The position numbers and the translations under genes are program-made. Below are positions 7,806 to 16,828 of a stretch of 32,223 nucleotides of DNA, in pieces. A model generated the notes under the pieces. That model did not search any database. It had not been told where the DNA came from and saw only the letters and a list, made by a program, of their open reading frames with translations. Position 1 is the stretch's first letter, and each line of letters opens with the position of its first letter. The DNA is from UBA1447 sp964612185 (lineage in GTDB: Bacteria > Bacillota > Clostridia > Oscillospirales > Acutalibacteraceae). Location of the stretch: positions 1 to 32,223 of the forward strand of contig CAZTCR010000031.1 of assembly GCA_964612185.1 (NCBI GenBank), in the 5' to 3' direction.

Positions 7806-10800
7806 TTATTCAAAAAAGGTAATCTGCGTGCTTTTCGGTAAGCCGGACAACGCGCCCGCTTCCTCCAGCGCGGTAATGACCGTAACAGAAACACCTGCCC
7901 TGCGCTGCAGGTCTTCAACGGAAATGAACTTGCCCGCGCCGTCATCCCGCGCGCGCCGGAGCGATGCCGCGGCATTCTTACCCGCGCCGCCGAGTGAGGA
8001 GAAGGGAAGGCGGATTTTGCCCTGTTCAATCACATATTTGTCCGCATCCGAAATGTAAATGTCCACCGGCAAAAACGCAATTCCACGCGCCATCATCTCG
8101 TTGACCACCTGCATGGAGGTATAGATGTCGTCCTCCTTTTGGGTGATGACCTTTTTGTCGATAGACCGGAGCCTGGCCAGGAGATCATGCACTTTTTTGC
8201 GACCCGCCATAATTGCGACAACATCCACACTTTCGCCCCGGATGGTCATATAGCACGCGTAATACTCCAGCGGTTTGTATATCTTGTACCACGCCAGACG
8301 CAGCGCCCCGATTACATACGCGGCGGCGTGCGCTTTGGGGAACATGTAGGAAATTTTGAGGCAGGAGTTGATATACCACTGCGGCACATTGTTTTTAGTC
8401 ATTTCATCTTTATGTGCCTGGGTCAGCTGCTCTTTTGCTTTGCCTTTGCGCACGATTTCCATAATCTCGAACGCTGTTTCGGGCTTCACGCCTTTGCGGA
8501 TAAGCGTGGTTAAAATGCTGTCCCTTGTGCCGATGACTTCGCCGATGGTGCAAACTTTTTTCAAAATCAATTCCTGCGCGTTGCCCAGCCACACATCGGT
8601 GCCGTGGGACAAACCGGAAATTTGAATCAGTTCGGAAAAACACTTTGGCTTGGAATCCAGCAGCATCTGCCGCACAAACGGCGTGCCCATTTCGGGGATG
8701 GACAGTGTCCCTGTTTCACAGTCAATATCCTTTGCGGTGACGCCAAGCGGCTCGGGGCTGAGCATGAGTTCAAATATTTTAGGGTCGCAGATGTCAATGT
8801 CCGTCACCTTTATACCGGTCAGATCCTCCAGCATTTTGTAAAAAGTCGGCACATCGTGCCCGAGGATGTCAAGCTTTAGGATGGTGTCATGCAGCGCATG
8901 AAAGTCAAAATGGGTGGTATGTTTGCCCTTGTCGGCATTGTCGGATGGATTCTGTATGGGGGTAAAATCCTCAGCTTCCATATAATCCGGGATAACAACC
9001 ATCCCGCCCGGGTGCTGCCCGGTTGTGCGTTTGACGCCGACACAGCCTTTCACCAGCCGTTCTTCCTCGGCTTCTGTAGCGAAAATGCCTTTTTCTTCTA
9101 AATATTTTTTCACAAAACCATACGCTGTTTTTTCGGCAACGGTACTGATTGTTCCTGCCTTGATACAGTTGGATGAACCAAAGAGTTCCTCCGTATATTT
9201 ATGTGCCTGTTCTTGGAATTCGCCGGAAAAATTAAGGTCGATATCCGGCTGTTTTTCGCCCTTGAACCCCAAAAATGTTTCAAACGGAATGTCGTGCCCT
9301 TCACGAATCATCGGAGACCCGCATACAGGACAGTTCATCGGGGGCAGGTCATAACCGGAGCCAACCTCACCGTCCCGGAAAAACTCGCTGTGCTTGCAGC
9401 TGCCGCACAGGTAATGGGGCACAAGCGGATTCACCTCCGAAATACCGGCGGCGTAAGCAACAAAAGAGGAGCCCACAGAACCGCGCGAACCGACATAATA
9501 ACCGTTCTTTTCCGAATATTCAACCAGCTTTTGAGCAATGATGTAAAGCACCGCGAAATGATGCTCAATAATGGAGTCCAATTCCTTTTTCAAGCGTTCT
9601 TCCACATAAGCGGGCAGCGGGTCGCCGTAAAGCTGCTTTGTCTTTGACCAGCAGATTTCCTTGAGCTTTTCGTCAGAACCTTCGATTTTCGGGGGATAAG
9701 TCCCTTTCATAATCGGCTCTATGACTTCAATCATATCGGCAATTTTATTGGTATTTGTTACAACTACCTCATACGCTTTTTCTTCACCAAGGTAGCTGAA
9801 TTCCTCCAGCATATCGTTCGTTGTTCTGAAATAAAGGGGTGGCTGATGAGCTGCGTCGTCATACCCTTGACCCTTCATGAGTATTTCCCTGAAAACACTG
9901 TCGTGCTCGTCCAGAAAATGAACATCGCCGGTTGCGACAACAGGCAGGCCAAGCTCATCCGCCAGAGAAATTATCTCAAGATTGATGCGTTCCAGCTCTT
10001 TTGAATCCTTGACAATCTCTTTACGCAGCATAAACTCGTTGTTGCCGTTGGGCATAATCTCCAAATAGTCGTAGAAACCTGCTATCTCAAGCAGCTCTGC
10101 CCGGCTCGCGCCGTTGAGTACCGCCTGATACAGTTCGCCTGCTTCGCAGGCGCTCCCGACAATCAAGCCCTCCCGATGTTGCAGTAACTCGCTTTTCGGC
10201 ATGCGCGGGTTTTTGTGAAAATACTGCAGGTGCGCTTTGGTCACGAGCTTATAAAGATTTTTCAGCCCGACGGTGTTTTTTACCAGGATAATCATATGAT
10301 TTGACGGCAGTTTTTGTGCATCCGCATCCGCCGGTATCTTGCCGGGCGTATCGTCCACATAATAGGCCTCGATGCCGTACAGCACCTTGATTTTGCTTAT
10401 CGGCGAGGATTTGGCAAGGTCTTTGAGCGCTTTTGCCGCGTCCGGAAACGCCTGTAAAACACCGTGGTCGGTAATCGCAATTGCCTTGTGACCCCATGAA
10501 GCGGCTCTTTTAATCAGATCGCCCGCGCTCGCGATTGCATCCAAGCGGGACATGTTGGTGTGCAGATGCAGTTCCACCCGCTTTTCAGGCGCGTCGTCCG
10601 TTTCGCGGACGATTTCAACCAACATGATTGAGCTTGCCTTGATATGATAGCCTTTGATGTATTTATCACTGACAACATCGCCTTTGACCATAACGGTTGA
10701 CCCGTTTTTCAGCTTTTTCAAAAGCGGCTGACACGCATCGCAGTAATCGAATACTTTGACCTTGTACGCGCCTGTATGGTCTGTGATGTTGAAGTTGATA

Positions 10801-11228
10801 ATGCTCATCCTGTTGTCTCTGGTTTTTTGCTCAGTGAACTTGAACACTTCCCCCCAAACAACCACGCCGCCATCCATGTAGCTGACTTCCCCGATAGGAA
10901 CGGGTTTGCGTTTAAACGCGCTGCCGTAAATCACTTTCGAGTTGCGGGCGCTGATGGGTAAATCCGGAAACATTGTGTCCACATTGTTTTGTTTCAAGCT
11001 TGACGGGGTGATGGTCACCTTTTCAAGTCCGGTTGACGCCTGAATGCACGCGCACGCGGCCGCAAGCGTTCCGCTATTCACCTCGCCGGCCAGTGTGACA
11101 TGAATTTCCATGGTATATAATTCTTCAAATATTTTTATATCCGTAATCTTTCCGCCTGCAAAAGCTTCCAGAAGTTCTTCGTCTTTAATATATCCGCCCA
11201 TTAATTCGGTAAAACTGTGTTCTTGCAT
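7806..11228 (-). CDS. polC: PolC-type DNA polymerase III alpha without exonuclease domain
   Basis: Replicative polymerase of Gram-positive type, 1140 residues against roughly 1430-1450 for a usual PolC. Order seen: a shortened N-terminal region, an OB-fold (about 105-210), the first PHP part with ELHLHT (about 218) and AITDHG, the second PHP part, the polymerase palm with YVGSRGSVGSS, a Cys4 zinc cluster (CGSC...CPVC, about 606-640), catalytic PDIDLNFSGE (about 658) and THFDFHALHD, and a clamp-binding-like end QITFF. The DnaQ-type exonuclease normally inserted within PHP is missing: YGIEAYYVDD (about 280-290) runs within about 20 residues into the post-exonuclease NHMIILVKN segment. No DxExTG-type motif occurs. 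The frame is intact and the catalytic aspartates are present, so it looks like a functional, non-proofreading PolC. The ATG has GAGAGG 5 bases upstream. It is the last gene of the pyrH-ispG operon. Confidence 0.93.
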   Translation of the reverse strand: MQEHSFTELMGGYIKDEELLEAFAGGKITDIKIFEELYTMEIHVTLAGEVNSGTLAAACACIQASTGLEKVTITPSSLKQNNVDTMFPDLPISARNSKVIYGSAFKRKPVPIGEVSYMDGGVVVWGEVFKFTEQKTRDNRMSIINFNITDHTGAYKVKVFDYCDACQPLLKKLKNGSTVMVKGDVVSDKYIKGYHIKASSIMLVEIVRETDDAPEKRVELHLHTNMSRLDAIASAGDLIKRAASWGHKAIAITDHGVLQAFPDAAKALKDLAKSSPISKIKVLYGIEAYYVDDTPGKIPADADAQKLPSNHMIILVKNTVGLKNLYKLVTKAHLQYFHKNPRMPKSELLQHREGLIVGSACEAGELYQAVLNGASRAELLEIAGFYDYLEIMPNGNNEFMLRKEIVKDSKELERINLEIISLADELGLPVVATGDVHFLDEHDSVFREILMKGQGYDDAAHQPPLYFRTTNDMLEEFSYLGEEKAYEVVVTNTNKIADMIEVIEPIMKGTYPPKIEGSDEKLKEICWSKTKQLYGDPLPAYVEERLKKELDSIIEHHFAVLYIIAQKLVEYSEKNGYYVGSRGSVGSSFVAYAAGISEVNPLVPHYLCGSCKHSEFFRDGEVGSGYDLPPMNCPVCGSPMIREGHDIPFETFLGFKGEKQPDIDLNFSGEFQEQAHKYTEELFGSSNCIKAGTISTVAEKTAYGFVKKYLEEKGIFATEAEEERLVKGCVGVKRTTGQHPGGMVVIPDYMEAEDFTPIQNPSDNADKGKHTTHFDFHALHDTILKLDILGHDVPTFYKMLEDLTGIKVTDIDICDPKIFELMLSPEPLGVTAKDIDCETGTLSIPEMGTPFVRQMLLDSKPKCFSELIQISGLSHGTDVWLGNAQELILKKVCTIGEVIGTRDSILTTLIRKGVKPETAFEIMEIVRKGKAKEQLTQAHKDEMTKNNVPQWYINSCLKISYMFPKAHAAAYVIGALRLAWYKIYKPLEYYACYMTIRGESVDVVAIMAGRKKVHDLLARLRSIDKKVITQKEDDIYTSMQVVNEMMARGIAFLPVDIYISDADKYVIEQGKIRLPFSSLGGAGKNAAASLRRARDDGAGKFISVEDLQRRAGVSVTVITALEEAGALSGLPKSTQITFFE

Positions 11229-11259
11229 AGCATCCTCTCACACGCCGATAACGCGTGTT

Positions 11260-12312
11260 CTATAACAATTCGATTTCTTTCATCAATTCGTTTACGATTT
11301 GATCTTCCGCGATTCGTCTTAATGTTTTTCCTTTTTTAAATAGAACGGCGCAACCGTCGCCGCCAGCAATACCGATATCGGCTTCCCCGGCTTCGCCCGG
11401 TCCGTTGACCACACAGCCCATCACCGCGACCTTCAGCGGCTTTCGGCAGCCGGCAAGCCTCTTTTCCACCTCCTTTGTCAACGATACAATGTCAATTTTA
11501 GTCCGCCCGCAGGTCGGGCAGGCAATCACGCTCGGCGCGTCTTGCCTGATACCGAGCTCCCGTAAAATCTCCAGCCCCGCCGCTGCTTCCCGGACAGGCT
11601 CATCCGTCATGGAAACCCGGATGGTGTCGCCGATACCCTTTAAAAGCAGCGCGCCGATGCCGGCGCTCGATTTAATCAAACTTGTATGGTAGGTACCGGC
11701 CTCGGTTACGCCCAGGTGAAGCGGGTAATCACATAGGTCTGCGATGATGTCGTAACTCTCAACCATGATGCCGACATCGGACGATTTTATGGAGATGACG
11801 ATGTCTTCAAAGTCATATTTTTCTAATAAGCGCACATGAAGCATGGCGCTTTCCGCCATTGCAGCGGGCGTGGGTCCGCCGTGTTTGGCAAGCAGCTTTT
11901 TTTCAACCGAGCCGGAATTTACACCGATGCGGATGGGGATATTCCGGGCTTTGCAGGCATCAGCGACCGCTTTCACCCGGCTTTCATCGCCGATATTGCC
12001 GGGGTTTATGCGGATTTTATCGACACCGGCCGCTACGCTTTCAAGCGCGAGGCGATGGTCGAAATGAATATCCGCCACCACGGGCATCCTTACGGCTTGT
12101 TTGAGGGCGGGGATGAGTTTGACAGCGTTCATATCCGGTACAGCAACCCGTACGATCTCGCATCCTGCCGCTTCAAGCTCCTTTGCCTGATTAATATTCG
12201 CCTGCATATCCTCCGCCGGGCGGCTGAGCATGGATTGTACGGTGACGGGTGCGTCGCCGCCGATAAAAACGCCGCCCGCGCAGACCTTACGGCTTTTTCT
12301 TCTTTGAGTCAC
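11260..12312 (-). CDS. ispG: HMBPP synthase IspG (GcpE)
   Basis: Converts methylerythritol cyclodiphosphate to HMBPP with a [4Fe-4S] cluster, the penultimate step of the MEP isoprenoid pathway. The cluster ligands are visible as C265 and C268 (CPTCGR), C300 and E307 (GCVVNGPGEA). The N-terminal barrel carries VADIHFD and RINPGNIG. At 350 residues it is the normal two-domain bacterial form without the insert of plant enzymes. It begins 4 bases after rseP and is followed by polC after 31 bases. Together with dxr in this operon it shows that isoprenoids are made by the MEP route. Confidence 0.96.
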   Translation of the reverse strand: MTQRRKSRKVCAGGVFIGGDAPVTVQSMLSRPAEDMQANINQAKELEAAGCEIVRVAVPDMNAVKLIPALKQAVRMPVVADIHFDHRLALESVAAGVDKIRINPGNIGDESRVKAVADACKARNIPIRIGVNSGSVEKKLLAKHGGPTPAAMAESAMLHVRLLEKYDFEDIVISIKSSDVGIMVESYDIIADLCDYPLHLGVTEAGTYHTSLIKSSAGIGALLLKGIGDTIRVSMTDEPVREAAAGLEILRELGIRQDAPSVIACPTCGRTKIDIVSLTKEVEKRLAGCRKPLKVAVMGCVVNGPGEAGEADIGIAGGDGCAVLFKKGKTLRRIAEDQIVNELMKEIELL

Positions 12313-12316
12313 CTTT

Positions 12317-13396
12317 TCATCCCCTAAACATAAACAAGATGTCTTTCAGCGATATGGCGGCCATAAAACCCAGGAGCAAAATGAGCCCTGCCGCGTGAAT
12401 CCAGCTTTCGTACTTTTTGGGTATCGGTTTACGGCGGACCATTTCGATGAGCATGAAGAACAGCCGGCCGCCGTCCAATGCGGGTATCGGCAGGAGATTG
12501 AAGATGCCGATGTTGATTGAAATCAGCGCCATCAAACTCAGGATGGGTGTTAAATCCGTTCGTTTTGTTTGTTCTGCAGCCTGAGCGATAAAGCCGACCA
12601 CCCCGATAGGTCCGGAAATATCCGCAAAACCGAATTGACCGGTAACCAGATCAAACAGGCTGACCCAAACCATTCTGACCATTGAAACCGTCTGTAAAAA
12701 AGAATACTTGATCACCGGAAGGGGTGACGGCTTAACACCCTTGATGACGAAATCATAGATGATTCTCATTTTGCCGTTGTCTTCCACCGTTTGCAGCGCC
12801 GCGTTACTGATGGTTATTTTTTCGCCGTTGCGTTTGAGACCAAAATCCATTACGCCGTCTTTGTCGCGCATCATTAAAAAGCTGATATCAAAATCCGAGT
12901 AAACCCTTTTGCCGTTGATTGAAATGATTTTATCGCCTTCCATCAACCCTGCTTGCGCTGTAGCTGAATTTTCGGTAAAAGATTTGATGGTATTGGTACC
13001 GATGAGGCTTTCCTGCCCGAGCATAACGGCAATAATAATCATGCCAAGCAGCAGGTTAATAATAGCGCCGGCAGCGACAATGATGAAACGCTGCCAAACC
13101 GGTTTGCGCGAAAAGGAGCGGTCGTCATCGCTGTCTTCGTCCTCGCCTTCCATCGCGCAGTAGCCGCCTATGGGGAACAGACGCAGGGAATAAGTGGTTT
13201 CGCCCTTGGTTTTTTTCAGCAGCGCCGGCCCCATGCCAAGCGCGAATTTGTTGACACGGACTTTGAAAAGCTTGGCAAACGAAAAATGCCCCAATTCGTG
13301 TACCATGATAATGATGCCAAAAAAAACGATGGCAAACAAGATCGGCCACGCCTTGCCCCAAATGGCACCGGCTGTTGATAAAAATGACAGGTACAT
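12317..13396 (-). CDS. rseP: Site-2 zinc metalloprotease RseP/RasP
   Basis: An intramembrane M50 protease of about 359 residues that cleaves membrane-anchored regulators and signal-peptide remnants. The zinc motif HELGH is at residues 33-37 within the first membrane helix. A PDZ domain follows (about 165-230, containing AGLMEGDKIISING), then the membrane segment with SGPIG, and the third zinc ligand motif in LLPIPALDGGR. The frame is open upstream to 13504, but that part lies inside dxr. The ATG at 13396 is chosen because GAAAGGAAG lies upstream and the N terminus then begins just before the first helix. The acidic patch EGEDEDSDDD between helix 1 and helix 2 is typical of Clostridia homologues. 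Confidence 0.93.
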   Translation of the reverse strand: MYLSFLSTAGAIWGKAWPILFAIVFFGIIIMVHELGHFSFAKLFKVRVNKFALGMGPALLKKTKGETTYSLRLFPIGGYCAMEGEDEDSDDDRSFSRKPVWQRFIIVAAGAIINLLLGMIIIAVMLGQESLIGTNTIKSFTENSATAQAGLMEGDKIISINGKRVYSDFDISFLMMRDKDGVMDFGLKRNGEKITISNAALQTVEDNGKMRIIYDFVIKGVKPSPLPVIKYSFLQTVSMVRMVWVSLFDLVTGQFGFADISGPIGVVGFIAQAAEQTKRTDLTPILSLMALISINIGIFNLLPIPALDGGRLFFMLIEMVRRKPIPKKYESWIHAAGLILLLGFMAAISLKDILFMFRG

Positions 13397-13451
13397 GCCG
13401 TAATTCTTCCTTTCTTGGACGGGCTGCCCCGCCGCAGGTCGTATCCGCTTG

Positions 13452-14594
13452 TCAACAATTTTGCATAACAAACGCTCTTGCGAAACGGTCGATTTCCAAA
13501 ACATCCGCTAATGTATACACTTCTTTTGATACAGCCGCGTGCATTGCTTTTTCAACCAGTTCGGCGATTTGCAGAAACTTTATTTTTCCTTCGCGAAACA
13601 GCAGATTTGCTGCTTCATTGGCGGCGTTGGCTGCGGCGGGATAAAGCCCGCCCAGGGTGATGGCGGTGCGGCACAGGTTGATACAGCGGAAGGTTTCGTA
13701 ATCGGGTTCCTCAAAAGTCAAGGTGCCGAATGCCTGTAAATCGAGTTGCCTGACCGGTGATTCAAAGCGCTGCGGATAAGTGAGCGCGTATTGAATGGGG
13801 ATGCGCATATCCGGCACGCCAAGCTGCGCGACAACGGAATTGTCCAGGTATTCCACCAGGGAATGCACAACGCTTTGACGGTGCACAACAATATCAACCA
13901 TCTCCGGCTTGACACCGAACAGCCAGACAGCTTCGATGAGCTCAAGCCCTTTATTCATCATCGTCGCGGAATCCACGGTTATTTTAGCGCCCATGCTCCA
14001 ATTCGGATGATTGAGCGCCTGCTCCGCGGTGACACACTGAAGTTCATCTGCGCGTTTGCCAAAGAACGGACCGCCCGACGCGGTTAAAATCAGCCGCTTC
14101 ACCATGCTTCTGTCGGGGCACCCCTGTAAAACCTGGAATATCGCGGAATGTTCGCTGTCCACCGGTAATATAGCCACCCCTTTATCGGAAGCGGTTTTCA
14201 TCACCAGTGAGCCTGCGGCAACCAGTGTTTCTTTGTTCGCCAAGGCAATCGTATTGCCTGCTTCAATCGCGGCAAGGGTGGGTGTCAGCCCAGCGAGCCC
14301 GACAATACTGTTCAAGACCGTGTCGGCCTGCAACCCGGCGCACGCGCGTACGCCCTCGATACCGCCGAACACTTTGGTCGGCGTGTCCCCGACGCTGATT
14401 TTCAGCGCGGCCGCCGCGCGTTCATCGGTCATCGCGGCCATAAGGGGTTTGAACGCCCTGATTTGAGTTTCCAGCAAAGCAGTGTTCGTATGCGCTGTAA
14501 GCGCTATAACATCAAAGCCCCGAAGCTTTGCAACCTCGAGAGCCTGAACACCGATTGAGCCGGTTGACCCCAATATGGAGATTTTTTTAGCCAT
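13452..14594 (-). CDS. dxr: 1-deoxy-D-xylulose 5-phosphate reductoisomerase
   Basis: Converts DXP to MEP with NADPH, the committed step of the MEP pathway. The nucleotide-binding GSTGSIG is at residues 9-15, ALANKETL near 118-124, and the metal ligands D146 and E148 are in PVDSEHSAIF. The substrate-binding flexible region TASGGPF and the downstream stretch with DSATMMNKGLELIEA provide the third ligand (E218 by alignment). Length is 380 residues. The frame could begin at 14612, but the ATG at 14594 gives the usual MAKKISILG start, with GGTGA 9 bases upstream. It sits between cdsA and rseP, as in many Clostridia. Confidence 0.95.
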   Translation of the reverse strand: MAKKISILGSTGSIGVQALEVAKLRGFDVIALTAHTNTALLETQIRAFKPLMAAMTDERAAAALKISVGDTPTKVFGGIEGVRACAGLQADTVLNSIVGLAGLTPTLAAIEAGNTIALANKETLVAAGSLVMKTASDKGVAILPVDSEHSAIFQVLQGCPDRSMVKRLILTASGGPFFGKRADELQCVTAEQALNHPNWSMGAKITVDSATMMNKGLELIEAVWLFGVKPEMVDIVVHRQSVVHSLVEYLDNSVVAQLGVPDMRIPIQYALTYPQRFESPVRQLDLQAFGTLTFEEPDYETFRCINLCRTAITLGGLYPAAANAANEAANLLFREGKIKFLQIAELVEKAMHAAVSKEVYTLADVLEIDRFARAFVMQNC

Positions 14595-14624
14595 CAGCTG
14601 ATTCACCCACAAATACTCAAAACG

Positions 14625-15476
14625 CTATATCGCCTGCATAACGACAACGAACCCGTAAAGCGCGGGGAAAACAAAAAGGCAGCTGTCAAAACGGTCCATG
14701 ATACCGCCGTGCCCCTTCATCAGCGTTCCGAAGTCTTTCTGCCCGTAGTTTCTCTTGATAACCGAAGCGGACAAATCGCCCAGCATACCGATCACGGAAA
14801 GCGCGGCGGAAATAGGGACGACCATCCAATACGGCATAATCGGGCTTGCAAAGAAAAACCGGGTAAAGATGAAAAGGGCGGCCAAGTTAAACACTATCGT
14901 GACAATTATACCACCGACTGCGCCTTCAATGGACTTTTTCGGGCTGATTTTAGGCGACATTTTATGTTTGCCCAGCTTTCTGCCGACAAAATAGGCGAAC
15001 ATATCAGTTATCCACGCGCAGGCAAGTGCCAGAAAAAACAAATAGAAGGCCTGTGATTGTTCAAACTCTCCGGGGAATTTTTTGTAGACATCGCGCAGGA
15101 GCATAAAGGTTGAAAGCGCGTAGGGTACACAGATTGAAGAAAAAACAACAATGGCAATATGCTCAAATTTTGTTGTTTCATATTTTGCGAGCATCAGTGT
15201 AAGTAACAGCATCACATAAACCGCAATAACCGGCATAAGCGGTACACGAAAGCGTTCCAGCAATTTGTATTCAACAATAAGCGGCAAGGCACCGGCAAAA
15301 ATAAGGCTGACAGCCATAACCGGCGTATTTTTGACCCCCGCGACCTTTTCGATTTCATGTACCGCGCCCATGGAAAACAGGGCGATGAGTATACCCATCA
15401 GCGGGGAGAATATGAATACCATCGTCAGGATGGCCAAGGATCCCCACAGCAATCCGGTTACCAGTCTTTGCTTCAT
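14625..15476 (-). CDS. cdsA: Phosphatidate cytidylyltransferase CdsA
   Basis: An integral membrane enzyme of 283 residues that makes CDP-diacylglycerol for phospholipid synthesis. The C-terminal family signature is clear: SVIKRNYGQKDFG followed by GHGGIMDRFDS. Multiple hydrophobic segments cover most of the length. An upstream GTG at 15494 is in frame, but AGAAGG lies between it and the ATG at 15476 at ideal spacing (6 bases), so the ATG is preferred. It follows uppS after a 56-base spacer that contains a hairpin, and precedes dxr after 30 bases. Confidence 0.94.
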   Translation of the reverse strand: MKQRLVTGLLWGSLAILTMVFIFSPLMGILIALFSMGAVHEIEKVAGVKNTPVMAVSLIFAGALPLIVEYKLLERFRVPLMPVIAVYVMLLLTLMLAKYETTKFEHIAIVVFSSICVPYALSTFMLLRDVYKKFPGEFEQSQAFYLFFLALACAWITDMFAYFVGRKLGKHKMSPKISPKKSIEGAVGGIIVTIVFNLAALFIFTRFFFASPIMPYWMVVPISAALSVIGMLGDLSASVIKRNYGQKDFGTLMKGHGGIMDRFDSCLFVFPALYGFVVVMQAI

Positions 15477-15512
15477 AACGAACCTTCTCTTCACAAAATC
15501 TTGCTGCCATAA

Positions 15513-15534
15513 AACCGGAAGCGCCGCTCCGGTT
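15513..15534 (-). terminator. Hairpin after uppS, possible attenuator or processing site
   Basis: A perfect 7-bp stem AACCGGA/TCCGGTT (15528-15534 and 15513-15519) with an 8-base loop, overlapping the uppS stop codon. On the minus strand it is followed by only about four T. It is too weak for a full terminator inside an essential operon, and might lower transcription of the downstream genes or mark an RNA processing site. Confidence 0.3.
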
Positions 15535-16252
15535 ATAAACCGCCGAAACGCCTGCTGCGCTTTGAAAAATCTTCAATCGCCTTGTCCAAATCATCTGTGG
15601 TAAAGTCCGGCCATAAGATATCGGAATACCAGAACTCCGCATAGGCCGCTTGCCATATCATGAAGTTGGACAGCCGGTATTCCCCGCTTGGCCGGATGAT
15701 CAAATCCGGGTCGGGCTGGTCTGCCGTATAGAGACCGGCTTCAATATCCCGGAGCGTAAGCTCGTCCGGTGCTATTTCACCCGAAGCCGCTTTTCTCGCC
15801 AGCGCTTGTACGGCATGCAATATCTCCTGCCTGCCGCCGTAGTTGACCGCCAGGTTTACCGTGGTTTTGTCGGCCGCGACGGACTCGCTTTCAACGGTTT
15901 TTATCAGTTCGATGATATCAGGCGGTAACGCGGCAGTATCGCCAATGTAACGAATTTTGAACCCTTTTTTCTTGTTTTCTTCCCGCCTGTCCTCTGCTTC
16001 ACGCAAATAATCCCGGAACAAATCCATCACCGCGGCGATTTCATCCGCGGGGCGCGTCCAGTTTTCGGTCGAGAAGGCGTAAAAGGTCAAATAGCGGATG
16101 CCGATATCGGCCGCATATTCGCAAATGGTCCTAAATGTTTTAGCACCCTGCTTGTGCCCTTCCGAACGGGGCAGTCCCTGCCGCTTTGCCCAGCGGCCGT
16201 TACCGTCCATAATAATGCCTATATGTGCGGGCATGTACGGAATATCCGGCAT
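15533..16252 (-). CDS. uppS: Undecaprenyl diphosphate synthase (cis-prenyltransferase)
   Basis: Elongates farnesyl diphosphate with isopentenyl units in cis to give the undecaprenyl carrier for peptidoglycan and other envelope polymers. The family signatures are visible: IIMDGNGRWAK with catalytic D16, EGHKQG, FYAFSTENW, and the C-terminal RPSGEYRLSNFMIWQ with AYAEFW. Length is 239 residues, as usual. The start at 16252 is supported by GGGGGG 9 bases upstream. A second Met seven residues in is also possible. It follows frr after 18 bases. Confidence 0.95.
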   Translation of the reverse strand: MPDIPYMPAHIGIIMDGNGRWAKRQGLPRSEGHKQGAKTFRTICEYAADIGIRYLTFYAFSTENWTRPADEIAAVMDLFRDYLREAEDRREENKKKGFKIRYIGDTAALPPDIIELIKTVESESVAADKTTVNLAVNYGGRQEILHAVQALARKAASGEIAPDELTLRDIEAGLYTADQPDPDLIIRPSGEYRLSNFMIWQAAYAEFWYSDILWPDFTTDDLDKAIEDFSKRSRRFGGL

Positions 16253-16270
16253 AGCATTGCGCCCCCCAAA

Positions 16271-16825
16271 CTAAATTTCCATGACTTCCTTTTCCTTGGC
16301 GGCGGCGATGATGTCAGCCTCTTTGATAAAGCCGTCGGTGATGTCCTGCAGCTCCTTTTCGCCGTCTTTTAGATCGTCTTCCGTAATCTCCGATGCTTTT
16401 TCCATTTTCTTGAGTTTTTCTATACAATCCCGGCGGATTGAACGCACGGCGATCTTTGCATCCTCAGCAATGCGATGAATTTCTTTGACAATTTCTTTGC
16501 GTCTGTCTTCGGTTTGCTGGGGGAAAACAAGGCGGATGATACGGCCGTCATTTTGCGGGTTGATACCCAGGTCAGATGCCTGTATCGCCTTTTCAATGGG
16601 GTGAAGGGTTGAAATATCCCAAGGTTGAATATTCAATATCCTTGCTTCCGCAACAGAAATTGCCGCCATTTGATTGATCGGTGTGGGTACACCGTAATAA
16701 TCCACGCGGATTCTGTCCAACACCGAAGCGTTTGCCCTGCCTGCCCGGATGGACGAATACTCATTTTTCAGCACACTGATTGTTTTGCCCATTTTTTCTC
16801 TCGCTGTTGCAAATACCGTTTCCAT
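16271..16825 (-). CDS. frr: Ribosome recycling factor
   Basis: Works with EF-G to split post-termination ribosomes. At 184 residues it has the usual length, a long three-helix bundle and the inserted beta domain with YYGVPTPINQMA. Signature stretches include SIRAGRANASVLD, GRIIRLVFPQQTEDRRKE and RSIRRDC. The open frame begins with a TTG at 16828, but the next codon is an ATG with GGAGG 8 bases upstream, so the ATG at 16825 is used. It lies 3 bases from the pyrH stop, the near-universal pyrH-frr pairing. Confidence 0.96.
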   Translation of the reverse strand: METVFATAREKMGKTISVLKNEYSSIRAGRANASVLDRIRVDYYGVPTPINQMAAISVAEARILNIQPWDISTLHPIEKAIQASDLGINPQNDGRIIRLVFPQQTEDRRKEIVKEIHRIAEDAKIAVRSIRRDCIEKLKKMEKASEITEDDLKDGEKELQDITDGFIKEADIIAAAKEKEVMEI

Positions 16826-16828
16826 CAA

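Noticed and set aside
7793..7820. Terminator at the end of polC (CCTTTTTT...AAAAAAGG)
   Set aside because: The stem is almost purely A-T, overlaps the polC stop codon and lacks the GC-rich stem of an intrinsic terminator.
13397..13504. N-terminal extension of RseP into dxr
   Set aside because: The ribosome-binding site and normal first helix support the ATG at 13396; the extension lies in dxr coding sequence.
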